Of a DNA stretch of 53,278 nucleotides, positions 20,676 to 28,371 are shown one piece after another. The number at the start of each line of letters is the position of its first letter. Positions within the stretch are counted from its first letter, which is position 1. The translations under genes and the position numbers were made by a program. Origin of the DNA: Pseudoxanthomonas suwonensis (GTDB lineage Bacteria > Pseudomonadota > Gammaproteobacteria > Xanthomonadales > Xanthomonadaceae); the NCBI RefSeq assembly GCF_010093235.1, contig NZ_PDWP01000027.1, positions 1 to 53,278 of the forward strand, given 5' to 3'. A model generated the notes under the pieces. That model had not been told where the DNA came from. It searched no databases and saw nothing but the letters and a program-made list of their open reading frames with translations.

Positions 20676-22031
20676 TCATCCCTCCGGCACCAGTGCACGC
20701 AGCAGGCCGCGGGCCTTGGCCCGGGTCTCGTCGAGCTCGCGTTCGGGCATCGAGTCGACCACGATGCCGGCACCGGTGCGGAACACCGCCGCATCGCCAC
20801 GCACCTCGGCGCTGCGGATCAGGATGTTGAGGTCCATGTCGCCGTTGCGGCCCAGCCAGCCGATCGCGCCGGTGTAGGCGCCACGCGGCACCTGTTCCAG
20901 CTCGGCGATGATCTGCATGCAGCGCACCTTGGGGCAGCCGGTGATGGTGCCGCCGGGGAACACCGCGGCGATCACCTCGCCGGGCGTGGCGTCGGCCCGC
21001 AGCCGGCCGCGCACGTTGCTGACGATGTGGTGGACGTGGGCGTAGCTCTCCACCGTCATAAGCTCGTCGACCTCGACGCTGCCGGGCGCGCAGACCCGGC
21101 CCAGGTCGTTGCGCTCCAGGTCGATCAGCATCACGTGCTCGGCGCGCTCCTTGGGATGGCCGACCAGCTCGCGGATGCGCGCGGCATCGTCGTCGCCGGG
21201 AAAGCGCGGGCGGGTGCCGGCGATGGGCCGGGTCTGGACCGTGCGCCCGTGCACCGACACCAGCCGCTCGGGCGAGGAGCTGGCCACGGCCCAGCCATTG
21301 CCGGCGAACAGGCCGGCGAACGGCGCCGGATTGGCCTGGCGCAGGCGGGCGTACAGCGCGGCCGGATCCAGCGGCGCATCGAAGCGCGCACGCCAGCCGC
21401 GCGAGAGGTTCACCTGGAACACGTCGCCAGCGCGCAGGTAGTCGAGCACGCGGCCGACGCCCTCGAGGAATCGCCGCGGCTCGTCCTCGGCGATTTCCGC
21501 CGGCGGCTGCCAGGCCGGCAGCGGCGGCAGCGTGGCGGAGGCCTCGAGGTCGGCACGCAGCACGTCGAGAAGATGCTCCATCCCCGGCTCGGCGATGGCC
21601 ACGCATTCGCCACGGGCACGGTCGCGCAGCACCGCCGCGGGGCAGCGCAGCGCCAGCGCGGGCGGGCGCCCGTCCTGGCGCTGCGGCAGCTGCAGCACCG
21701 GTTCGACCTGGGCGGCCAGCTCGTAGTCCAGCAGCACGGCCCAGCCACCGGCGAACGGCCAGCGCGGATCGGCGATGTCGGCGTGTTCGCGCCGCCACCA
21801 CGCATCGAGCGCCTGCAGGAAGGTGCCGGCATGCTCCGCACCACCGAGATCGCGGGTGATGCCGTCGGCATCCAGGCGCAGGCCGTGGCCGTCGGCCATC
21901 AGCAGCAGGTCCCAGCGCCCCTGCACCGTGCCGGAGGCGACCGATTCGAGCAGCAGCGGATAGCGCGACGGCGCCTGCCGGTGCAGGGCCAGCAGGTCGA
22001 CGGACGCCGGAAGCGCGAGGGACTGGAGCAT
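20676..22031 (-). CDS. pabB: Aminodeoxychorismate synthase component I
   Basis: PabB converts chorismate and PabA-derived ammonia to 4-amino-4-deoxychorismate for folate synthesis. The 451 residues contain the chorismate-binding core: GDVFQVNLSRGW, ASSSPERLVSV, the motif PIAGTRPR (269-276), HVMLIDLERNDLGRV and GGTITGCPKVRCM. The motif has alanine (271) where E. coli PabB has the lysine nucleophile (PIKGTRPR), as in TrpE-like enzymes. The PabB assignment rests on context and the GTRPR ending, so TrpE-like activity is an alternative. No pabC lies between pabB and mltG, where E. coli carries it. Its first 133 bases are overlapped by the read-through fabF frame. Confidence 0.85.
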   Translation of the reverse strand: MLQSLALPASVDLLALHRQAPSRYPLLLESVASGTVQGRWDLLLMADGHGLRLDADGITRDLGGAEHAGTFLQALDAWWRREHADIADPRWPFAGGWAVLLDYELAAQVEPVLQLPQRQDGRPPALALRCPAAVLRDRARGECVAIAEPGMEHLLDVLRADLEASATLPPLPAWQPPAEIAEDEPRRFLEGVGRVLDYLRAGDVFQVNLSRGWRARFDAPLDPAALYARLRQANPAPFAGLFAGNGWAVASSSPERLVSVHGRTVQTRPIAGTRPRFPGDDDAARIRELVGHPKERAEHVMLIDLERNDLGRVCAPGSVEVDELMTVESYAHVHHIVSNVRGRLRADATPGEVIAAVFPGGTITGCPKVRCMQIIAELEQVPRGAYTGAIGWLGRNGDMDLNILIRSAEVRGDAAVFRTGAGIVVDSMPERELDETRAKARGLLRALVPEG

Positions 22032-23341
22032 GGGATTGGCGGCCCCGCAGGGCGGAGGCCGTCGTGGGCGGGCGCCGGCCCCCGGGCCGGCGCCGCGGGC
22101 CGGCAGATGCGGCCGAACACCAGGGGGCCGTTGGTGCCGCCGAAGCCGAAGCCGTTGGACACGGCGATGTCGACCTTGGCCTGGCGCGCCACGTTGGGCA
22201 CGTAGTCCAGGTCGCAGCCCTCGCCCGGGTTCTCCAGGTTGATGGTCGGCGGCACGATGCCGTGGTGGATCGCCAGCACCGAGAAGATCGCCTCGACGCC
22301 ACCGGCGGCGCCCAGCAGGTGGCCGGTCATCGACTTGGTCGAGCTGACCATCATCTTGTAGGCGTGGTCGCCGAAGGCGCGCTTGATCGCCAGGGTCTCG
22401 GCCAGGTCGCCCAGCGGCGTGGAGGTACCGTGCGCGTTGAGGTAGTCGACCTTCGCAGGGTCGACCTTCGCGTCGCGCAGCGCGGCGGCCATGCAGCGCG
22501 CGGCGCCATCGCCGTCCTCGCTGGGGGCGGTCATGTGGTTGGCGTCGGCGCTGGCGCCGAAGCCCAGCAGCTCGGCATAGATGCGCGCGCCGCGGGCCTT
22601 GGCGTGCTCGTACTCCTCCAGCACCAGCACGCCGGCGCCGTCGCCCAGGACGAAGCCGTCGCGCTCGGCGTCCCACGGGCGCGAGGCGCGCGCCGGGTCG
22701 TCGTTGCGGGTGGACATGGCCTTCATCGAACAGAAGCCGCCCATCGAGGTCGGCGAGGAACCGCGCTCGGCGCCGCCGGCCACCATCACGTCGGCGTCGC
22801 CGTGCTGGATCAGGCGCATCGCCGTGCCGATGGAATGGTTGGCGGTGGCGCAGGCGGAGACGGCCGAGAAGTTCGGTCCCTTCAGGCCGCGGATGATGCT
22901 CAGCTGGCCCGGCAGCATGTTGATGATGGTGCTGGGCACGTAGAACGGCGAGATCTTGCGTGGGCCGCCCTCGAGGTACTTGGCGGTCTGCTCCTCGATG
23001 CCGAGGATGCCGCCGATGCCCGAACCGATGATCGCGCCCACGCGCTCGGCGTTGGCCTCGGTGATCTCCAGGCCGGAGTCGTCCAGGGCCATGAAGGACG
23101 CCGCCAGTCCGTAGTGGATGAACGGCTCCATCTTCTTGGCGTCCTTGGGCGGCAGGAACGCGGTGGGATCGAAATCGCGGATCTCGCCGGCGATACGGGT
23201 CGCATAGGCGCTCGCATCGAAATGCGTGACCGGGCCGATGCCCGACCTGCCGTTGACGATGCCGTCCCAGCTGCTGGCCAGGTCGTTGCCCAGCGGCGAG
23301 ACCATGCCCATGCCGGTGATGACGACGCGACGCTGACTCAT
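21899..23341 (-). CDS. fabF: 3-oxoacyl-ACP synthase II, C-terminally extended
   Basis: FabF (KAS II) condenses malonyl-ACP with acyl-ACP in fatty-acid elongation. The Cys-His-His triad is C164 (VSACATAN), H304 (NAHGTSTPLGD) and H341 (STKSMTGHLLGAAGG), with K336. The protein should end after residue 412 (GGTNGPLVFGRI), as E. coli FabF has 413. Instead the next codon is TGC (22103-22105) and the frame stays open for 67 more residues, an Arg/Pro/Cys-rich tail that overlaps the pabB start by 133 bases. A single TGA-to-TGC change would explain this, either real or a base-call error. The core is intact, so the enzyme is probably functional. Confidence 0.93.
   Translation of the reverse strand: MSQRRVVITGMGMVSPLGNDLASSWDGIVNGRSGIGPVTHFDASAYATRIAGEIRDFDPTAFLPPKDAKKMEPFIHYGLAASFMALDDSGLEITEANAERVGAIIGSGIGGILGIEEQTAKYLEGGPRKISPFYVPSTIINMLPGQLSIIRGLKGPNFSAVSACATANHSIGTAMRLIQHGDADVMVAGGAERGSSPTSMGGFCSMKAMSTRNDDPARASRPWDAERDGFVLGDGAGVLVLEEYEHAKARGARIYAELLGFGASADANHMTAPSEDGDGAARCMAAALRDAKVDPAKVDYLNAHGTSTPLGDLAETLAIKRAFGDHAYKMMVSSTKSMTGHLLGAAGGVEAIFSVLAIHHGIVPPTINLENPGEGCDLDYVPNVARQAKVDIAVSNGFGFGGTNGPLVFGRICRPAAPARGPAPAHDGLRPAGPPIPCSSPSRFRRPSTCWPCTGRRRRAIRCCSNRSPPARCRGAGTCC
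22071..22094. repeat. GC palindrome between fabF core and pabB
   Basis: A perfect 11-bp inverted repeat (left arm 22071-22081, two-base loop, right arm 22084-22094) lies in what would normally be the fabF-pabB spacer. It starts nine bases beyond the position where a family-length FabF should stop. It could be an intercistronic hairpin or weak terminator that the extended fabF frame now crosses. Confidence 0.7.
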
Positions 23342-23474
23342 TGGCGGCTCCTGCTTCTCACGGTGCGGGGATGCGCACGCCGGCGGACGCCGCCGGACAT
23401 GCACGGGGCCGCATGCAGCGGCCCCGTCGAATGTGGTCGCCGCGGACCACGCGGGTCCGCGGGCATGGCTCGCG

Positions 23475-23714
23475 TCAGCTCTTGACGTGGGCCTTGATGT
23501 AGTCGATCGCCTGCTGGACGGAGGTGATCTTCTCGGCCTCTTCGTCCGGAATCTCGCACTCGAACTCTTCTTCCAGGGCCATCACCAGCTCGACGGTGTC
23601 GAGCGAGTCGGCGCCCAGGTCGTCGACGAACGATGCGCTGTTGGTCACTTCCTCTTCCTTGACGCCGAGCTGTTCGACGACGATTTTCTTGACGCGCTCT
23701 TCGATGGTGCTCAT
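23475..23714 (-). CDS. acpP: Acyl carrier protein
   Basis: This 79-residue acidic four-helix carrier has the 4'-phosphopantetheine attachment serine S37 in [18 protein letters not shown]. It shuttles acyl chains among the Fab enzymes encoded around it. It lies 133 bases upstream of fabF and 186 bases after fabG. The latter gap contains TTTTGACTACACT on the minus strand, a possible promoter element, which would agree with the high expression usual for acpP. Confidence 0.97.
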   Translation of the reverse strand: MSTIEERVKKIVVEQLGVKEEEVTNSASFVDDLGADSLDTVELVMALEEEFECEIPDEEAEKITSVQQAIDYIKAHVKS

Positions 23715-23900
23715 GGGTTTGCTGCTCCAGGCGGAGTGGTTGTTGGTCGAACCGGCGCGGGAAGCGCGGCCCGGGTTTCACTGATCCACAAGGCGGATAG
23801 TGTAGTCAAAAGCCGCGGCCGCTGGCACCCGCACGAAAATGCAGGCCATTCAGAAACTTGGACGACTTTTGGGGTCTGGGATGGCAGGTATTGGCCGGGC

Positions 23901-24647
23901 TCAGGCCATGTACATGCCACCGTTGACGTGCAGGGTTTCGCCGGTGATGTAGCCGGCGTCCGGACCGGCGAGGAAGGCCACGGCGCGGGCGATGTCCGCG
24001 GGCTCGCCGCGGCGGCCCAGCGCGATCTGGCCCAGCATCGCTTCCTTGGCATCGGCCGGAAGGTCGCGGGTCATGTCGGTGTCGATGAAGCCCGGCGCCA
24101 CGACATTCACGGTCACGCCGCGGCTGCCGATCTCCTTGGCCAGCGACTTGCTGAAGGCGATGATGCCGGCCTTGGCCGCGGCGTAGTTGGCCTGGCCGGC
24201 ATTGCCGGTGGCGCCGATCACCGAGGCGATGTTGACGATGCGGCCCTTGCGCGCCTTCATCATGCCGCGCATCACCGCCTTGCAGCTGCGGTAGACGCTG
24301 GTGAGGTTGGTGTCGAGGATGGCCTGCCAGTCCTCGTCCTTCATGCGCATCAGCAGGTTGTCGCGGGTGATGCCGGCGTTGTTGACCAGGATCGAGACCG
24401 CGCCGAATTCCTTGGCGATCGAGTCGATCAGCGCCTCCACCGCGCCCGGCTCGTTGACGTCGAGCTTGCGGCCATGGCCGCCCTTGCCCGCCAGGCGCTC
24501 GCCGATGGCCTGCGCGCCGGCATCGCTGGTGGCGGTGCCGATCACGGTCGCGCCGCGCGCGGCCAGCTCGTCGGCGATGGCCGCGCCGATGCCACGGCTG
24601 GCGCCGGTAACCAGTGCGATCTCGCCGCTCAGGGGCAGGTTGCTCAT
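23901..24647 (-). CDS. fabG: 3-oxoacyl-ACP reductase
   Basis: FabG is the NADPH-dependent reductase of the fatty-acid cycle. The 248-residue short-chain dehydrogenase has the nucleotide loop TGASRGIG (14-21), NNAG (89-92) and the catalytic S142, Y155 and K159 (YAAAK). The start MSNLPLSGEI has AGAGG upstream. It sits 50 bases after fabD. Confidence 0.96.
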   Translation of the reverse strand: MSNLPLSGEIALVTGASRGIGAAIADELAARGATVIGTATSDAGAQAIGERLAGKGGHGRKLDVNEPGAVEALIDSIAKEFGAVSILVNNAGITRDNLLMRMKDEDWQAILDTNLTSVYRSCKAVMRGMMKARKGRIVNIASVIGATGNAGQANYAAAKAGIIAFSKSLAKEIGSRGVTVNVVAPGFIDTDMTRDLPADAKEAMLGQIALGRRGEPADIARAVAFLAGPDAGYITGETLHVNGGMYMA

Positions 24648-24697
24648 GTCGACCTCTTGGTTCGTATGCGTTGGTGGCCGTCGCGGCCGCGTGGGAT

Positions 24698-25639
24698 TCA
24701 GCGCCAGTCGGCCAGCGCCGCGTCGAAGTCCGCTGCGGTACCGATGGCGCGCGCGTCCAGCGACTTGTCGATGCGCTTGACCAGGCCGGCCAGGACCTTG
24801 CCCGGGCCGCATTCGGCGATGCGGGTGGCGCCGCGCGAGGCCAGCGCCTGCACGCAGCCGGTCCAGCGCACCGGAAGGTAGAGCTGGCGCACCAGGGCGT
24901 CGCGGATCGCCTCGACGCTGTCGTGCACCTGCGCGTCCACGTTCTGCGCCACCGGCAGCGACGGCGCCTGCCACTGCAGCTGCGCCATCGCCTCGCCGAG
25001 GCGGTCGGCCGCCTGGCGCATCAGCGGGGTATGCGATGGCACGCTCACCGCCAGCTTGACCGCCTTGCGCACGCCGCGCTCGGCCAGCAGCGCCAGCGCC
25101 GCGTCGACCGCAGCCGCTTCGCCGCCGATCACGATCTGGCCGGGCGAGTTGTAGTTGGCCGGGACCACGATGCCGCTGGACGAGGCCTGGGTGCAGACTT
25201 CCTCCACCACCGCGTCCTCGGCGCCCAGCACCGCGGCCATCGCGCCGGTACCGGCGGGCGCGGCGTCCTGCATCAGCTGGCCACGCAGGCGGACCAGGCG
25301 CGCGCCGTCATGCAGCGACAGCGCACCGGCGGCAACCAGCGCGGTGTACTCGCCCAGGCTATGGCCGGCCAGCAGCGCCGGCTGCGCGCCGCCCTGGGCC
25401 TGCCACGCACGCCACGCCGCCACGCCCGCGGCCAGCAGCGCCGGCTGGGTGAATTCGGTGCGGTTGAGCTGGTCCTCGGGACCTTCCTGCGACAGCGCCC
25501 ACAGGTCCACGCCCGCGCCTTCGGAAGCCTCGGCGAACGCCTCGCGCACCTGCGGGTGCGCGTCCGCCAGGTCGGCGAGCATGCCCACGGACTGGGAACC
25601 CTGGCCGGGGAAGACAAAGGCAAGCGTCGGTTGGGTCAC
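24698..25639 (-). CDS. fabD: Malonyl-CoA:ACP transacylase
   Basis: FabD loads malonate onto ACP. The 313 residues carry the oxyanion segment FPGQGSQ (10-16), the catalytic serine S94 in GHSLGEY and the catalytic histidine in VPSHTPLM, with QNVDA and GPGKVLAGLVKR near the C-terminus. It follows fabH after a 168-base gap that contains a hairpin. Confidence 0.96.
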   Translation of the reverse strand: MTQPTLAFVFPGQGSQSVGMLADLADAHPQVREAFAEASEGAGVDLWALSQEGPEDQLNRTEFTQPALLAAGVAAWRAWQAQGGAQPALLAGHSLGEYTALVAAGALSLHDGARLVRLRGQLMQDAAPAGTGAMAAVLGAEDAVVEEVCTQASSSGIVVPANYNSPGQIVIGGEAAAVDAALALLAERGVRKAVKLAVSVPSHTPLMRQAADRLGEAMAQLQWQAPSLPVAQNVDAQVHDSVEAIRDALVRQLYLPVRWTGCVQALASRGATRIAECGPGKVLAGLVKRIDKSLDARAIGTAADFDAALADWR

Positions 25640-25754
25640 GTGATGTCGCAGTTCGAAGAAGGACGGCGATGATACGGGCGCAATGCGTGGTTTGTCTGTA
25701 CGACCGCGTATGTGCGGACCCCGCCCGGGCGTGGCCGGCAGGCGCCGGAAACGC

Positions 25755-25782
25755 GGAAAGGCCGCACGGTGGCGGCCTTTCC
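25755..25782 (-). terminator. Hairpin after fabH
   Basis: An 11-bp stem (GGAAAGGCCGC and its complement) with a six-base loop lies 26 bases beyond the fabH stop, between fabH and fabD. The run following the stem is not T-rich, so partial termination or mRNA stabilisation within the fab cluster is more likely than a complete stop. Confidence 0.6.
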
Positions 25783-25807
25783 CGGATTGCTGAACGCTAC
25801 CCGCGAC

Positions 25808-26788
25808 TCAATAGCGCAGCAGCGCCGAGCCCCAGGTGAAGCCGCCGCCGAACGCCTCCAGCAGCAGCAGCTGGCCCCGCTGCACGCGGCCGGAACGAAC
25901 CGCCTCGTCCAGGGCCAGCGGCACCGAGCCGGCGGAGGTGTTGCCGTGGCGGTCGACGGTGACGACGACGCGGTCCATCGGCATTTCCAGGCGCTTGGCC
26001 GTGGCCTCGATGATGCGCAGGTTGGCCTGGTGCGGGATCAGCCAGTCCAGGTCGCCGCGCCCCAGGCCGTTGGCGTCGAGGGTCTCGTCGACCACGCTGT
26101 CCAGCGCCTTGACCGCGTGCTTGAACACCTCGTTGCCGGCCATGAGGATGCGCACGCCGGCGTTGTGGGCGTCCTTGTCGAAGCCGCTGGACACGCCCGC
26201 CGGGCAGTGCAGCAGTTCGCGCTTGCTGCCGGCGGCATGCAGGTGCGTGGACAGGATGCCGGTCTCGCTGTCGGCCTTGAGCACGACCGCGCCGGCGCCG
26301 GCGCCGAACAGCACGCAGGTGGTGCGGTCGTTCCAGTCGACGATGCGGGTCAGGGTCTCGGCGCCGATCACCAGCGCATTGCGCACGGTGCCGGTGCGGA
26401 TGAACTTGTCGGCCACGCTCAGGGCGAACACGAAGCCCGAGCAGGCGGCATTGACGTCGAACGCGGCGCAGCCGGCGATGCCCAGCTTCTGCTGCACCAG
26501 GCAGGCGGTCGACGGGAAGATCACGTCCGGCGTGGTCGTACCGACCACGATCAGGTCGATCTCGGAGGCCTCCATGCCGGCGGCCTCGATCGCCTTCAGC
26601 GCGGCCTCGTAGGCCATGTCGCTGGTGGCCTGGCCCTCGGCCGCCACCCGGCGCTCGCGGATGCCTGTGCGCGTACGGATCCACTCGTCGCTGGTATCGA
26701 CCACCTTGGCCAGGTCGTCATTGGTGACCACCTTCTCCGGCAGGTAGCTGCCGGTTCCGGCGATGCGCGAATAGATCCGCTCGCTCAT
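25808..26788 (-). CDS. fabH: 3-oxoacyl-ACP synthase III
   Basis: FabH starts fatty-acid synthesis by condensing acetyl- (or another short acyl-) CoA with malonyl-ACP. The 326 residues contain the triad C116 (NAACSGF), H253 (IPHQANLRI) and N283 (HGNTSAGS), plus the C-terminal [13 protein letters not shown]. It is in the conserved rpmF-fabH-fabD order. Branched versus straight primer preference cannot be read from the sequence. Confidence 0.96.
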   Translation of the reverse strand: MSERIYSRIAGTGSYLPEKVVTNDDLAKVVDTSDEWIRTRTGIRERRVAAEGQATSDMAYEAALKAIEAAGMEASEIDLIVVGTTTPDVIFPSTACLVQQKLGIAGCAAFDVNAACSGFVFALSVADKFIRTGTVRNALVIGAETLTRIVDWNDRTTCVLFGAGAGAVVLKADSETGILSTHLHAAGSKRELLHCPAGVSSGFDKDAHNAGVRILMAGNEVFKHAVKALDSVVDETLDANGLGRGDLDWLIPHQANLRIIEATAKRLEMPMDRVVVTVDRHGNTSAGSVPLALDEAVRSGRVQRGQLLLLEAFGGGFTWGSALLRY

Positions 26789-26806
26789 GCGTACTCCCGC
26801 AGGGAA

Positions 26807-26822
26807 GGCTCCCGCGGGAGCC
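26807..26822. repeat. Short hairpin between rpmF and fabH
   Basis: GGCTCCC-GC-GGGAGCC is a perfect 7-bp inverted repeat in the 86-base gap between rpmF and fabH. It may modulate relative expression of the ribosomal and fatty-acid genes; this is inference from position only. Confidence 0.4.
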
Positions 26823-26874
26823 GGAGATTGGCCGCAAACCGGGCGGGCGCGGCGCGCACGCCCGGATCGGGGTC

Positions 26875-27069
26875 TCAGTCTTCCTCGACCACCGAGGTCT
26901 TGGTGGCGATGACCTTCTTGCCGCGGTAGTAACCGTCAGCGGTCACGTGGTGGCGCAGGTGGATCTCGCCGGTGGTCGGGTCGGTCGACAGCTGCTTGGC
27001 GGTCAGCGCGTCGTGCGAACGGCGCTGGCCACGGCGGGACGGGGTGACACGGGATTTCTGCACAGCCAT
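26875..27069 (-). CDS. rpmF: 50S ribosomal protein L32
   Basis: This 64-residue basic ribosomal protein has the typical start [22 protein letters not shown] and a C-terminal part with [15 protein letters not shown]. The cysteine pair seen in zinc-binding L32 forms is absent, so this is the C-minus type. It lies between yceD and fabH as in E. coli. The in-frame upstream ATG at 27123 is outside the homologous start. Confidence 0.96.
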   Translation of the reverse strand: MAVQKSRVTPSRRGQRRSHDALTAKQLSTDPTTGEIHLRHHVTADGYYRGKKVIATKTSVVEED

Positions 27070-27169
27070 GGGATTGCTCCAAACTCGGTTGAATTGCGTG
27101 TTCTGGTAAAGCCTCGAAGCCACCCGCCGGTGCCGTTCCAGGGCGCCTTTGCGCGGCGGCGCGGCCGTC

Positions 27170-27691
27170 CTACTTCTTTTTCAGGGCCGCCAGCGCCGCG
27201 AACGGGCTGGCCGCCTGCTGTTCTTCCTCGCTGGCCGACCAGGTGCGGTCGACCGGCTCGCTGTCCGGGGAGACCGGGACCACCGGCAGGGCGAGCACCA
27301 GCTCGTCCTCCACCAGGTCCAGCGGCCTCAGCATGCCGTCCTCGGGCACCAGCAGCGGCTCGTACCCCGGCGGCAGCGCGGCCTCCTGCTCCTCGTCGCG
27401 GATCAGGCCCAGGCGCTGCACCGCCTTCACCGGGAACACGAAACGCTCCAGGCTGCGCTGGCACACCAGCGGCAGGCCGGTCTCCAGCGTCAGTTCGATG
27501 AACGGCACCTGCAGGGCGTCGTGGCCGAACTCAAGCGTGAAGCTGCATTCGCCCTCGGTGTCGGCGAGGCTGCCCGACAGGCGCGACAGCGCCGAAAGCG
27601 CCACCCGCCCCTCGAACTGCCGCCTCGTGGCGACCATCCTCCAGGCATCCAGCGTTTCGGGGACCTGCACTGCGGGCACACCAGCGGACAT
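27170..27691 (-). CDS. yceD: YceD/DUF177 family protein
   Basis: This 173-residue protein of the DUF177 family is encoded directly upstream of rpmF in most bacteria; plant and bacterial members are implicated in 23S rRNA metabolism. The N-terminus [19 protein letters not shown] and the central [24 protein letters not shown] match the family, and the tail is acidic then Lys-rich (ALKKK). The start is [11 protein letters not shown] near-consensus promoter ends only about ten bases before this ATG, so the message is probably leaderless or nearly so. Confidence 0.9.
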   Translation of the reverse strand: MSAGVPAVQVPETLDAWRMVATRRQFEGRVALSALSRLSGSLADTEGECSFTLEFGHDALQVPFIELTLETGLPLVCQRSLERFVFPVKAVQRLGLIRDEEQEAALPPGYEPLLVPEDGMLRPLDLVEDELVLALPVVPVSPDSEPVDRTWSASEEEQQAASPFAALAALKKK

Positions 27692-27701
27692 AAGCCGCTG
27701 A

Positions 27702-27730
27702 ATGTTAAGGACCGCCCCGCCCCCTGTCAA
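27702..27730 (-). promoter_or_regulatory. Sigma-70 promoter for the yceD-rpmF-fab cluster
   Basis: On the minus strand TTGACA (27730-27725, a perfect -35) is separated by 17 bases from TAACAT (27707-27702, four of six -10 matches). The start would fall near 27695, only about four bases before the yceD ATG at 27691, implying a leaderless transcript. Confidence 0.65.
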
Positions 27731-27804
27731 ACCCGCGTCATGAACGTTTGCCGGCTGGCCCGCCGAAGGGCGAGACTGGCGCGCCATTCTCCCACGATCC
27801 GCCC

Positions 27805-28370
27805 ATGCTCGTCCTCGCCTCGACCTCCCGGTACCGCCGCGAACTGCTGCAACGCCTGCGCCTGGCCTTCGAGTGCGCGCGCCCGGAGGTGGACGAAACC
27901 CCGCTGCCGGGCGAGGACGTGGCCGCGCTGGTACGGCGGCTGGCGGCCGCCAAGGCCGGTGCGATCGCCGCCTCACGCCCGCAGGATGGGTGATCGGCTC
28001 GGACCAGGCCGCCGAACTGGATGGCCGCATCCTGGGCAAGCCAGGCGGCCGCGAGGCGGCGGTCGCCCAGCTGGCCTCGATGAGCGGGCGCGTGGTGCAT
28101 TTCCACACCGGCGTCAGCCTGCAGGGTCCCGGCGGTAGCTTCGCCGCCACCGACTTGACCAGCGTCCACTTCCGCACCCTGGCCAGGGACGAGATCGAGC
28201 GCTACGTCGATGCCGAGCAGCCCTTCGACTGCGCCGGCAGCTTCAAGTGCGAAGGCCTGGGCATCACCCTGTTCGAGGCGATCGAATCGCGCGACCCGAC
28301 CGGCCTGGTCGGCCTCCCCCTGATCGCGCTGGCCGGCCTGCTGCGCCAGGCCGGCTACGCCCTGCCCTGA
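27805..28370 (+). pseudogene. maf: Maf/YceF-type nucleotide pyrophosphatase, frameshifted
   Basis: This matches YceF-type Maf proteins, which hydrolyse m7GTP-like non-canonical nucleotides. The N-terminus MLVLASTSRYRRELLQRL and VDETPLPGEDV are in one frame. At about 27986 the frame moves by -1, as if one base were missing; the original frame ends in TGA at 27991. The downstream frame carries VIGSDQAAELDGRILGKPGG, FDCAGSFKCEGLG and GLPLIALAGLLRQAGYALP to the stop at 28370. Both halves are well conserved, so this is either a very recent mutation or a single-base sequence error. With the base restored it would be a normal ~188-residue protein. It diverges from yceD. Confidence 0.85.
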
Positions 28371-28371
28371 T

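Noticed and set aside
22503-23485. Large plus-strand open frames opposite the fab genes
   Set aside because: High-GC antisense shadows; the minus-strand proteins have all expected family motifs.
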